Assembly (NCBI RefSeq): GCF_036370855.1
Contig: NC_088099.1
Coordinates: 150,555,517 to 150,619,516, forward strand
DNA: 64,000 nt
Source: Dromaius novaehollandiae
Taxonomy: Eukaryota; Chordata; Aves; Casuariiformes; Dromaiidae
Direction of reading: 5' to 3'
Below are positions 50,619 through 63,228 of the stretch, one piece after another (the first letter of the stretch is position 1; every line of letters begins with the position of its first letter). The notes under the pieces are model-generated. The model saw nothing but the letters and a program-made list of their open reading frames with translations, made no database searches and was not told where the DNA came from. Both the position numbers and the translations under genes were made by a program.

Positions 50619-51464
50619 CTGAAACATCCTTTGCAAGTTATTACCAGCTCTGCTCTAAGGTGTTTGAGAGACAGATATTCTCAAGTTTCCAACTCTTCCG
50701 TTCTCAGTGTCTTCAGCCATGCTATAAGCCTGGAGAATTTGAGCTCTCAGAGAATTTAGTCTCAAGAGCATCTTGAAAGTTTTTATAACTAGAAAGTTAG
50801 AAGTGTGTGTGTGTGTATGGGGGGAGGGGGCGGAAATGGGAAGGGAAGATTCAGCCTGCAGTGAGGAGAAATTGTTGTCAATGCTGAAGGAGACCAAGCA
50901 TATGCAATGATGTCACTAACAACCGTCTGCAGAGCCCACCGCTTTACCACAGTATCTGCTAAAAGAAGACCCAGCTGGCTGCTTAAGGATAGGGACAAGT
51001 AATTAAAGAAGGAATGGCATGGGCACCTCTGGTAAGAAGTTGTCAAAGTCACTCTGTAGTCAGGGACTTCTCCCTCCTCTGACTGCGAAGGGAGATTGGC
51101 TACTGCTGACTAAGGCGCTGTGACTGCTCCTCACGGTGTCAGCTTGCTCATAAGTCGCATTGTAAACGCAGTCTCAGAAAGGAAGGAAAAGGGAAAGCTG
51201 CCTTTCCTTTCTTGCTGTTGTACACATAGTACAACACTGACTTGTATTTTTTTCATGTGCTTATAGATATGCTTATGCTATCTTATAAGACAATCTGTGT
51301 TTGCGTTTCTGGTCAACAGAATGTAGAACGTCTCCGATTTCAATATTTATTGCCTCCTTGCATAACACGACTGTTTGGCATGTCTAAATGTCTGGTAATC
51401 ATATTGTTGTAGACGAGTCTCCTTTGGCATGATTTGATCTCAGGGAGTTTGATCCACAGCCTGT

Positions 51465-51508
51465 TAAAGGCAGTGGAAAGGCTCTATAAAGGCAGTGGAA
51501 AGGCTCTA
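51465..51508 (+). repeat. 22-bp exact tandem duplication
   Basis: Two adjacent identical 22-bp units (each beginning TAAAGGCAGTGG and ending GGCTCTA) at 51465-51486 and 51487-51508 in intergenic DNA. Confidence 0.9.
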
Positions 51509-52825
51509 TTGATTTCAGTGGATTTTAGAGGATCAGATCCGGATATGGGGTTTGGGCCAGAGCATTAGCCTAACAGATAATGTTATTGTCTGCAACAGCA
51601 CAGCAGTTTCCGTGCTGAAAAACTCTGTCCTATGCTAAAAGACCTTAAGATAGTTAAGGAAATATAAGAGATCCAGTTCTCCTCTCCTCTCCCAATATAT
51701 TAAAAAACCTTTCTATCACCTATGATAAACATTTACAATATTACATTAGAGAAATACAGGCAGTGTGAGCTACATACAGGCACAAAATGTTAGGAAACCA
51801 TGAAACTTCTAAGTCTTAGGTTGTTGCAGCACCCTTGGTTCATGATATTACACATCAAGTTTCAGCCCACAGGGATTTTTGTTTCGTTTTGTTTTGTTTT
51901 ACAGCTGAGTTATAAACCCTTGAAAAATGGAAGTGCTGATGCAATCTGAAAGTGTGTTTCCTGAAGGGCAATGTTATAGTAATATTCTAGGAGTCTAATA
52001 AGTCCCATTGTGAGAGTAATTTGTCATTTTAACCCTACAGGCAAATTTGTAAAGGTCAGAGAAGGCTATTCGTCAAAGTTAAATACATCAGCTGCTTAAC
52101 ATTTTATTTCCAAGATATGAATAGTTTGAAGATATTACTAGCTGTCTTTTCCAAATTATTTTTGGTAAAAACTGATTTTGAATAGGATAGATGGAGAAAA
52201 CGAAGCTATTCAAAACTCTTTATACATTTGCTTAATTATGAAGAACTCATTTTTCTGTATGAATACAGAAAGCAGTTGCAAGCTGGGACTACACAGTTTT
52301 AGTCAGAAAATTAGGATGACTTCTGTGTAAAAGCTCTGTATGCCAATGGCCAATACTCAGAACAATGCAGACATTTTAAATAGGATTGCTTTAAGAGGAG
52401 AAATTAGTACATTGGTGCTTAAAAGTGAGTCAGTTATGTATCCTGCTCTCTATTTGTTCTTCTCTAAATGCAAATGACTGCTTGTAATTCAAAAAATGTC
52501 CTTGTCAGTATATTTTCAAATGGTTATAATTGCAGATGGAAATAAAGCTTCCAAGCTAGCAAATTCCCTCCACTTAAAGCTCTGATCCATTTTATTAAAG
52601 TTTCCATATAAAGCATTTGTAATACTAGGAAAAAGGGCTGATACCTGAACACTATATTATAATTCTGTCTTCTGCTTTTGCAGTAACAAAATGATTTGTG
52701 GTATTGCTTTTTAACATGTTCTTTAAAGCATCACTACATGAAAATACTTGTTATTGAAATGAAAATTTCATTTAACTACAACATTGGCATTTTACTGGGA
52801 GTTGTGTAAGAACCTTTTATGTTTA

Positions 52826-52915
52826 TTTGTGTGTGTGTATATATATATATGTATGTATGTGCATGTGTATATATATGTATAAATTTATATATATGTAGGC
52901 TTATGTATATATAAT
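52826..52915 (+). repeat. Compound (TG)n/(TA)n/(TATG)n microsatellite
   Basis: About 90 bp of alternating purine-pyrimidine: TG repeats, then TA repeats, then GTAT and TATA runs with a few interruptions. Sequence of this type can adopt Z-form or cruciform structures. Confidence 0.9.
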
Positions 52916-55839
52916 CTAATCAAAATAGCCCTTTGGTGGGTAATAGTTCTTCCACGTTGCTGTCTAACCAGTAACCCCAATTCATAGAACAAACATTGTA
53001 ACAAAAAAGGGAATGCTTATTTTCCTAAACTTTTTAATCAGCAAATTTTTCCCAAAAGATGACTCAAATCCTCTTTTTTAATTTATTTTGCAGAAAGGAA
53101 TTAAATTGAAACCTGATTAGCTCACAGTTGGGAGAATCTCATTGCCATGGCTTGGAGCACTTGCTGGGGATTAACCCCCCGAATCCCAGGCCCTGTGCTC
53201 TTCTGCACTGCCTTTTCTAGGAGCATCGTTTGCTCATGGTAAAAGAGATGTTAGGGCCCTTCTTTTGGATATGATACTTCAACAATTCTTCAGTAAGAGT
53301 TTCTCGAGAATCAATTAGTGAATCAATGTTTATGAACGTCTTAGAGTTACACACACTAAAATATTATTATATTACTCTAAGCAGTACAGAAATTGCCATG
53401 ACTGCAAAGCAGTAATTCCATTAGTTTAAGACGTCGAAACTATGGCTGCTTCTCTTCTGCTAAAGGCAAATGTTTTTGGGGAAGTGCTTGCCCATTATCA
53501 AGAAGTAATAGGGTAATACTATGCAATTAAGAATAAATCTTTTCATACTTATATCAACAATATGTTTATGATAAAATAAGTGTATTATCATGTTGACATA
53601 CTGAGCGCTTTAGAAATAGTGTTACAAACCAAACATTCTTAGAAGTTTTACCAGGAAGTCATGTTTTTATGTCCAGACCATAGCCAAAAGGTGGCAGTAT
53701 TCTATTCAATATTCATTTGCAGAACAGTATAAAAAATGCATATAGTTATTGAAACTTTGCTTCCAATATCAAAACCAAATTGAATGCTTGTATCCTAAAA
53801 ATATGTCAGTTTATTAAAAGGACTTATTTAGAATGAAATAATGAACGACATTTCTTATTTATACCTGAAAGCTTGCAAAAAGATCATCTACATTTATTAC
53901 ATACTTTTAAAATATTAGGTGTGTAGTGTTTCACATGATGTGTACGTTGTTGCACAAAGGTAAGTTTGGGATCTGTATTTGTATGGAGTGCTTCAGAGCG
54001 TTGGAACTTCTGGTGTTAGCAGGGTTAACTCATTTTACCTTCAAAAAACATAATTAATCTCCGTATGCTTTTAATGTGAGCCAAAACTGCTGCATTAAAA
54101 ACAATTTATTTTACACACCCTAGAGATCTCATAATAGTTTTCATAAAGGAAGTATGGACTTCTTTTGTGCTGAGACAACAGTAAGTTGAAGAACTGTTGA
54201 AATATTGCTTTTCCTGGCTGCCAAGTTGTTCGCTGTGTATCAGCAATTTGTCTCAGGATACTTAGAGATGAAAGTTTAAATGGAGTTACTGGAGTAAGTT
54301 ACTGGAGGAGAATGTTTGCAAGTGCAGTCATTATATTCAAGCAAATGTTTCCACATAAATTTTGATCCATGATTATGTTAATTTTGTAAGTACTGTAATT
54401 TTGTATTTATTTCTGTATGTAATTTATTAAGTCCGATGCAGTAAATAAGTACTTTGTTGTATGAAGTACTTTTAAAAAGTGCTTCTTGTTTCAGCCTTTT
54501 AAAAATATTTAAGAACCAAAGACCTGTCTGCAAACTGCAGGCCAATCTATTTTCCTGTGACTGATATTTTGTCTTTTTCAATGTTGAAAAGTTTTGATAA
54601 ACATGTGTGGTAGAAGAAAACTTGATTCAAAGGACAGGAGCTGGGAAGTCTAATTGCAGTGGTACTGATATTTGATATATTTCCCTATTCAAGCTCCAGT
54701 AGAGTGTAATTCATCTCTATGTATCTTCTGTAATATCAAGGAAAACATAGCTTGTACAGTTCCTAAGGGAAGTGGAATTAATAGGCCTTGAGGTTCAACA
54801 CTGCTTCGCTCCTTTTTGCCACCTTTTTCTCTGGAATAGCCCACTTACTAAATCTGTTCCTTCAAAAAAGGACAAGAGACATATTTTTGTTTAGGAAGCA
54901 TATTGCTGTTTGTGCCTCAACAACAAAGTGCTGTGAAAGTTAATCATTTATTTGGTCAAATAAGGCAGACCATTGTATCACCAGCACAAATTCAGAAGGC
55001 ATCGTGAATGTGAGTAGGATGAAGATATCAGAAAAAAATAGTTGGATGCCGCTGAAATAATGAAGAGGCTGTTCAGAAGACCCAGGTGAATGCTGTTAGT
55101 TTTTCACAAACAGCTCATCACTTTTTAACAGAAAGAGAAGTCCTAAGGAAGTACAAGCATGTCTTTAATTGCTGACTTTGCTAATAACCTGTTTCCTGCT
55201 GCATCCAGTGTTTGGGATCCATCTGCTTCTAGAGTTTATTCCCAAAGAATATTTTAGAGAAACTTATTTATAGAGAAGGGCCTACAAGTTTTGTGAAATT
55301 ATTCTGGGAACAAATCCAAAGAATAGTGAATACTCTGGAACATATTCGTGTATGTGAATATCAAAAAGAACTTGGGGCAATGCTGTTCCCAAGCTATGTA
55401 ACATATCCCTGGGAAAAAAAGGTTTCTCAGCGTATGCCTCAAATTTTTAGGAAATTTGGTCAGGAAGCATGGCATGACTACAGCAGTAATGTAGTTGCAT
55501 AATATTCCAAATACTGTGAGTACATTTAAATCTAACGCAATACCATACTCTTCAAATAAAATGCACTTGTCATAGTAGTCATAGTGTAGGTCAAAGATAC
55601 TTTTTATGTGCACAATTATGTAAGAGATTGAACAGATTATGCTCACAGTTTTCTTGCTTTAATTGAAATAGGTTTTTTACCCTTTCAAATGTTACTCTTA
55701 ACAGTAAAATTCTGTGTGATCATGCATAATTAGAGCTTTAGATTAAGGTTTTGTCTACTAAGAGAAATAGAAGTTTCCTGAGTTAAAAGCAGTACAGATG
55801 GAAGGTTTTTTGTAAGGCAAGTTCGAAAGTGGGAAGAAG
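52916..55839. other. Intergenic AT-rich DNA
   Basis: No recognised gene, repeat family or structured RNA. Confidence 0.7.
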
Positions 55840-56230
55840 CTTGCCTCTGCTGGATGCGTGTGTGCATGGGAGTCACCCCTGCACCTTCGCTGCTGTGGAC
55901 GCCCTGTGCCCCCGCACTTGCTTCTAGGGGCTGCTAGCTCTGCTCCTTAGAGAGGCTGCAGGTCCTCTTGCACCTCTTCTGCCAACACCCCCTGTTTTAT
56001 CTCGTGCCAAATGCAGCAACAGTCTGGGTGAGGGAGGTCGTGCGAATGCGCGACCATTCCTGAAGCACGGGTGCCGCATCGTGTAGCACTGCTCAGGGGA
56101 GGCTACAGCCTCCCGCGGCCCCAGCGTCTTAGCCCGGGATCTTACTGACACCACTGTTGTATGCGACTCGTTTGCAAATTCCATCCTCTGCGCTCCTCCA
56201 CAAGCTTGCAATCTGCAATTAATCAGCACT
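55840..56230. other. Isolated GC-rich, CpG-containing segment of unknown nature
   Basis: About 390 bp of GC-rich sequence with CpGs (for example GTGCGAATGCGCGAC near 56040) inside AT-rich DNA. An open frame of 101 codons covers it on the minus strand, but the composition (Arg, Ala, Pro, Ser) is that expected from GC-rich noncoding DNA. It may be a decayed LTR, a small regulatory element or an orphan CpG island. Confidence 0.4.
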
Positions 56231-57581
56231 TTTATGCTACAATATTGGTTTTGACCTATCCATATTAATTATGGAAACTAACGGGACATTTGCTCTCTCC
56301 TAGTTGATATGAATTTCATTTTTTGGTATTTCTGTAGTAGACCTTTTAATAGCTAGTATCCCAGCTGTTCTTCCAAGTTTCATTTTCTTTAAACATACTT
56401 TTCATACTTAAAAAAAAAAAGAAAAAGGACAATAAACACTTAACTAATGGGCAAAAGTTGCCAAAAAACCTGTTCATCACATTTGCATGCATGGAGTCAG
56501 GATTGCTTTCAGAGAGTAAAGTCAGGGAAGAAAGTAGGTTCTAGGAATTTTTTTTGTCTGTTAGGGATTCTGGTATTATTTAACTTGGGCATAAAATGCA
56601 AGCGAGTAAAGAAATATAATTCATACAGAACCATGTCCAGCTCTCTTTGAAGTCAATGGGTGACTATTCAGGGTCTGAACTGACGTCGGGGAGGTCGGTA
56701 TCTCTTCAAGGTACTATTAATGATGACATTGCTAAATAACATGAAGACAATAGGACTGATGCTGTCCTGTTTGGATGCTCTAAGATTGCTGTGAAATAAT
56801 TTAAGCTGCAGTTCTTTAATTCTCCTAACATTAATTTGTAGACACTCATGGCTACTATACATATTTCCTTACACAGCACATAAACAATAGCACAGGATTA
56901 GTTTGACAAGAAATTGCCATTTTCATTGCAGATTATTGAGATGTTATAGTCTAGATTCTGTAGCGCTGGTATCTTCTATTGCCACTTTTTGACAATCCTA
57001 AACCCACAGAATGTGAAGAATTTGATTTGGTGAATGTCGTGTACTAACCAAAATATATATCTTTTTAGAGGCTTTGGGGCTTTGTCTTTAGGGCTCCCTA
57101 TCATTACCTGGTATGCATAATTATATTATTTATTTATTTATTTCCACCTAAAAGGTAAAACTTCTTCAGGCCAAACTGTCTGCTTTAGGAGAATCTCCTA
57201 ATTTACAAAGTTCAGTAACTCTATAAACAGGATGTTTATTCTATTCATCTCATTCCTCCTTGAATCTATCTATAGATAGGGAGGACCTGTGGGAATATTT
57301 TCAATAGTGTGAGGTTATCCCTTGCCAGAGTTTTGAGCTGACCTAGCATTGTGGAACCCTTTGCCCACAGGAGATTTCACCGGCTGTGGAGGATTTGAAA
57401 TAGTGGAAATTGCATGATAGTGACATAGGTGAGTTATTAAAGCTGAGAGGCACTCCCTTTGGCCTCTCTCAGCGTGATCCTGTAAAATCTTATTTTAACT
57501 GTGCACGTGAATAGTTATTCTTGCATTTAACAGCCATTACTTCATGTACGGTTATTCTTGAGATTGGGTGTGAGTGAATAT
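56231..57581. other. Intergenic AT-rich DNA
   Basis: Contains a short (TTTA)n run at about 57124-57143. No gene recognised. Confidence 0.7.
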
Positions 57582-58607
57582 TTAGCTTAGTTCACTGAGG
57601 AAGTAAGGCTTTTGCTGTAGATGTTTACTAATGCCTGTGTAACAGTTGCTTAACCTGCAGGCCAATTCAGTCAAGTTTAAAAGTAGGACAGAGGTCTCAG
57701 AAGGGAAACGTTCCTGCCGTAGTTCCAGTGAATACAGCCCCTGAACCTCCTTGCTCATCCACCGGCGGATGAGGGACTTGGTGTTTGGGAGGACTGCCTG
57801 GCGGCCAAGTGGATCAACGTACACATTGGTCAGCCAACCAGGTGTGCACCAAGCTCGCTCCAAGATACTCCCGGTGCATGATGGCTCTTGTCCAAAAAAG
57901 CACAAACACAGGGAGGTGGGAAACATGGCGAACTTGAACATATGCTTGCAAAACATGTGTGTGTGGGAGGCCCTGCTGGTATTTTAGGTCAACCATGAGA
58001 CATGAAGACAAAGAATACCAGCCTTGTCAAGAAATGTTTGACTGCAGCTAATCAAGTGTGCAAGAAGCCTTAAATTCTATTTAAAGATATTAATAATTGC
58101 TAGCTAGTGTATCTACAGTTGAAAATTGTATCACATAGGTTAGACAAATTTAACATGAAAGAACTTAGCATATTTGTACCGTTGCTGTCTGCTTCGTGGT
58201 CTTTGGTGATGAATCCCACAGTCATCCTAATTTTGTCTTAAATTATAATACTAAAACTCCTGTATACTATAATACTATAACTACTGTAATATTTTAATAT
58301 TTTATTTAACATAATGCAACTTGAAAAAAAAGCTGGGAATATTCAGATAAAAACACTTCCTCTAATAAGAAAAGGCACAACCACGTGTTTGATGAAGCTT
58401 TCAATATCTTATTTGATCTTTCTGGCAACCAGACTAAAACCAGTCTCTAAGAACAACTTTATATATCAGACTTTAGGAAATGCTGAAATCATGAGAAATA
58501 TAAAATTAGAAATGGACTCACTCATATTTCATTTCCCACAGTGGTAAAGCCTGGTCATGCTCTAAAAATCATGTTGACTGCATCACATGACTTCGTGGAA
58601 AGGGGAG

Positions 58608-58880
58608 TGTAGTGGTTCCTGAAGTGGTGGCTTTGGGATCCTGACCTTTTGGGCTTAGGTCAAGATCATAGCAGAAATGGCATTCCCTTCTCCCGTAAAA
58701 GGGCGCGGATCTTGCTAACGCAGCCCCTTGAGGGCATGATTATTTTCTCAGAGGAAGCTGCTTGTCCGCCCATTGGCAAAATGTGTGTAGGAATCACAGC
58801 TGTTACTATGAAAACTGAAAATACCTCCAATAGCTGTATATTCTGAGCTGAAATAAAGTCTGACTGGCTCTAGCTAGTGT
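58608..58880 (+). repeat. Weak LTR-like segment
   Basis: Starts with TGTAGTGGTTCC, carries an inverted CCAAT (ATTGG at 58772-58776) and an AATAAA at 58852-58857, and is GC-richer than its surroundings. The order fits a short solo LTR, but no terminal CA or target duplication was found and no second copy is in the window. Confidence 0.25.
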
Positions 58881-61800
58881 TGTGGTGGAATTTAATATTT
58901 CTTATGATCTATGTGTTGCTCCACACTGCCTGAAGATAACCGTATGTCTATTTTGAAACATTTAAGCCTGTATGTAGGTTCAAGGTTTGATGATATCTTT
59001 TAATGAAAATATTCAAGCTGATTTACACAACGTTCACAAAAATAGAAAGCTTTTCGTAGGAAAGCTGAGAAGATGACTCCCTCTCTTGATTCCACAAGCT
59101 CATTTGAAACAGATTTTTTGCAGATAGTAGAGTTTCAGAGTTTACAATACAATTTAGTTTTCAAACTTTATAAAAACAGCAGGCTTTCTTATAGGGTATC
59201 TACATAGTTGTATGCATAGTATTAGTTATTCCATCCCCTCACAATATAGTATACTTTTAAGGTTTACTGACAGACCTATAATTTAATATATGCTTGGTTG
59301 ACTCCTGAATCTGAAGACCTGAAAGTAAGGGACCATTCAGCGTGCTGCCTTATAAACAGCCGTGTGCCACTTCAAGTTCACTAAACCCTTCCAGTTTTTA
59401 ATCATATAGGGTTTGTATTAGTTTGGAATGCAATTTAATGTATTTGCATTTCAGATTTCACTGTCCATAGCACAGTGCATTGCCCTACTTCCATTAGTTA
59501 TACTGAATGAAAAGAGATACAGTTGTAGATCTCCAGACCAAGACAGTTGAAACATCAGCTGGTTCATTCACTTTAATGGAACAACTCATTGAACTACTAC
59601 TATGTGTGAATAAGACTGACTAACATGCACTTAAAAGAAATCCATGAGATCAAGTGTAGGTGATAATTTTCATTGACAAAGAGCAGAGGAAAATCCCTTT
59701 GTTTCTACAGGTTTTTCCAGCAGTGTTTGTTGCAAGTGGGAAATAGTTAACTTCAGGGTAGGTTGATTTAAGTTTAAAGTATTCCTGACGTATTTCAAAT
59801 CATGTAAAGAAGGGAATTGTTTCCACGAGTTTAGAGAAGAGCATAGAAGAACGTTTTTCCTCCAAGAAATAATTTTTTACTCCATCCAGTGCTGCTACTT
59901 ATACATAGTATTTTATATTGCATGAATTATGTTACTTTTGAACTTTTGAAGACTTTTCCAAAAGTAAAAAAAGCAATTTTGTACCAAACTCCCATTGACG
60001 GTCAATAGGTGTATATAGTATACTGTTTTGTCTTTGAAGAGCTCCCTTTTTATACAAATGCAATGAGGAAGATCTAGACCAACCCACTGAGTTACTGTTG
60101 CCATTTGAATATTATTTTAAATATATTTATTTTGTTTATTTAAAATCAGTGTTATTCTATATTTATTATGCCAACTGCATGTGTTTAAGCAACTGTCATC
60201 ATGACAAAAGTATAACTCTTCTTTAACCAAACTTTCTCAAGGATTTTTGATCTTTAATTTGATTTATCACCTTTTGTTTTTATGTTCCTTATATGTGGTT
60301 TTGGCATTGAAAGCAAACATACTAAATAGAAACACAGTATGACAAATGCAGAAGATTTATTTCAACAATCCAAACTTTTGATTTAGAAATCCATTTTTTG
60401 GTAGAAAAGCAGAAATATTTGCATGTGAAGCACTTTTCAGTAATATACTCAGCCTTTCAAAACTCAGAAATAGTACAGTAGGTCTGACAGTAAAACATTG
60501 CAGTGAGTATCTCATCTCCAAAAGAGTAAAAGCCCTTTAGCACAGGATTTAGAGGAAACACCTACAGTCTACCCAAAGTGGCATAGTAGGAAGAAGGATC
60601 TTTCTGATTCTTTTTCTCTCAGGTTTTGGGAGCCCTTTAGCTGTGCTCATCATGCATATCTACAAGTGGCATATTCCTTATCTACAGGCCAGTGTATAGC
60701 CTAGCATAGGTTGACCTTTTCCCAAGCAGCATTAATACCTGCGCTCTCCTCAAAATGAGTATGAGAATGAGATTTTAAAATTAGGAGAAATTCCAAAATA
60801 GCACTTATGTGCTTGAAGTCCAACTTAGGTGCAATTTACACTCCTAAATACAGGAGAGCAGTCCTGGATCGGGTTTCATCTTGCCTGCCCTTTCTGAATG
60901 TTGTGTTCTTGGCTGCGCTGGGCTGGCTTTGTTCCGGGAAGGGGAGCAGGCGAGATCGCTGTCGGGCCAGGCACTCTCCTGGGCTGGAGGAGAGGTTCCA
61001 GCAGCTTGGGCTGAGGGTGGCCCTGGAGCCCTTGCCCTCCAGTTTGGATGCTCCAATCACCTAAGCTAGTATCAACATTGTTGGCACTATTGCTATGGGT
61101 TTTCTTTGCAGGAACAGCCCCCCACCCCAGCAAACGAGTGAATCCCAGCAAGGCCCAGGAGCTTTAATGTAAGAAGTGATATCTGGTTCTGAAGCCCAGT
61201 TTAACATGCCACTGCAATCCTGGGTTTGGCACCTAAAGGTAGGTGAGAAACAGATTTTAGGCATACTTTTCCTGGTATTTCCACTGAGGCAGGCAAGGAA
61301 GAATTCACTCCAGGAATATTTACAATGAAGCAACATTCACGGTAGCTTTCATCACTATTTGTTTCAGTGAGACAAAAAGTTAAATGACTCAGATCAGCTG
61401 CCCTCGTTCACTAGTCCTTTAGATCTTTCTGGACATCAATAAAATTTTTGGCTTTAAACTGACAAATCTGGTTCTCAGTAGCTTACATTTTGATAGAATT
61501 GTCTGTGACAGGGAATCGTAAAACTTCCTTTAAAAAAATAAAAGTAATTTAATTCACCACTAAAGTGCAGACAATGCAGGAAAAACAATTGTTTTAACCA
61601 ATACTCAGTAATTAAAGACAAAAGGCAACGTGCAGTATAAGTATCTGAAATGGCAGCTTTCAGTTCACTTTAAGAGTAGAATTACCTCCTTTTTCCCTCT
61701 GTTTTAATCTACCTTTCATTTTATATATGCAAATCGGATCATTCCAAGGAGGCATCATTAATCTTTTCAGTTATCCTGCTATTATCCCTGTGGCCTGGGG

Positions 61801-63045
61801 ATGCAGATCTTAATTACTTTGAAAGTTCTTAATGTCAGTACAGCTACGCACTGTGATCCAAAAGCAAAAAATCTGTGATGATCCCATGAATTGTCAGCAA
61901 GAGAAATATTGGAAAAAACAAGCAGTTTTCTGGGATTTTAAGCTGCAAGTTCCATAAAACAGTTTTCCAAACATACATGGCAAAACTGAAAACTTTGGTG
62001 AATTTTCATCAGCTGCACTGAAAAAAAAAAATTAATGGTCCTGTAGGCATCATGGACTGGAAAATCCATTGCAACATACTGTAACTAACTCTCAGTATTT
62101 CCTGATGAGCTAACCTGTTTCTTTCCTTTATGTGGGTAGTTAAACTTTGTTGTCAGAAGTCTGGCATAGTTCATGAGCAGGATTTCTTCTGTCATCCACT
62201 CATCATTTGCTAGCTCTTACGAGGTGCTGCTGGGGACAAGGAAATTACTTCTAGTCTGTATAAAAGCATGTTGGCCCTGGCGCCTGACCCAATCAAACAG
62301 GCGTGGGAGAAGTAAGCCCATTTGAGGGAATGAACTTGTCTGGATAGAGCTCCTAGGTTGTCTTCTGAATGATGGTTTTGTGATATCAATTGTCAAACTT
62401 GGAAACCAAACCTACATTTCAAGTCATGAGCTAGCTCAGCCCATGATGATATAGCTCCAATGACTTGTGAAAGCTTTTAAAAACTCAATGAAATCTTGGC
62501 CACGTTGAAATCAATGGGAAGCTTTGAGGCAGGAGGTTACCACTGACTTGAGCAGGATTAGAACTGTGCCTTGCAAGCCTGGACTTAGCTTATAATTGAA
62601 AGTTTCTGAATATTTTTGAAGATGCTGAGGATATGCAGTGCCCATTGGCTTCTGTAGAGCTTTTGGATGTTTGCATTTCAAAAGTTAGACTACTTTTATC
62701 TGGTAACTTACCTAAGAATTTAAGAGAAGTTTTATGCTTAAACTTGACATTTCTGCTGTGCCATTAATTACAGGAAGGCAATAGTACCTGTCCTAGAAGT
62801 ATATAGCTACTTATATAGCACCACAGAAATCCAATAGCTTGTCTAGCTGTCTGAAAATCTCCTAAAACAATAAATGTTTTCTTTTGCTACCAGTGCCACT
62901 GAGTAGTCAGCTCGGATTTTGTTTGGGTGTGCCAAATTATTCCCTACTTTCTCTCTTTGCCCTTGCTGTTAGTAAAAAGATCAATATAAAGGTAAACCTT
63001 AGTGAAAATCAGAATTGAGATATGAATATGGCATTCAAGAGGGTA
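58881..63045. other. Intergenic DNA
   Basis: AT-rich apart from a GC-richer patch at about 60880-61160, where overlapping open frames on both strands have no recognisable protein signature. No gene called. Confidence 0.7.
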
Positions 63046-63228
63046 TTTTCTCTTCTCTTCTCTTCTCTTCTCTTCTCTTCTCTTCTCTTCTCTTCTCTTC
63101 TCTTCTCTTCTCTTCTCTCCTCTTCTCTTCTCTTCTCTTTTTCTTTTTCTTTTTCTTTTTCTTTTTCTTTTTCTTTTTCTTTTTCTTTTTCTTTTTCTTT
63201 TTCTTTTTCTTTTTTTTCTTTTTTTCTT
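63046..63228 (+). repeat. 183-bp pure pyrimidine tract: (TTCTC)n then (TTTTTC)n
   Basis: From 63046 to 63228 every base is T or C. The first half is a pentamer array of about 18 TTCTC units with one change at 63119-63120. The second half is a hexamer array of about 15 TTTTTC units, ending in longer T-runs. The open frames across it (Phe-Ser on one strand, Lys-Arg on the other) are artefacts of the repeat. Confidence 0.97.

Larger units (their letters stand above)
48793..52825. other. Intergenic DNA of mixed composition
   Basis: Contains C-homopolymers, a (TTTG)n run, a short (GT)n run near 50803-50816 and the 22-bp duplication listed separately. No gene recognised. Confidence 0.7.
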
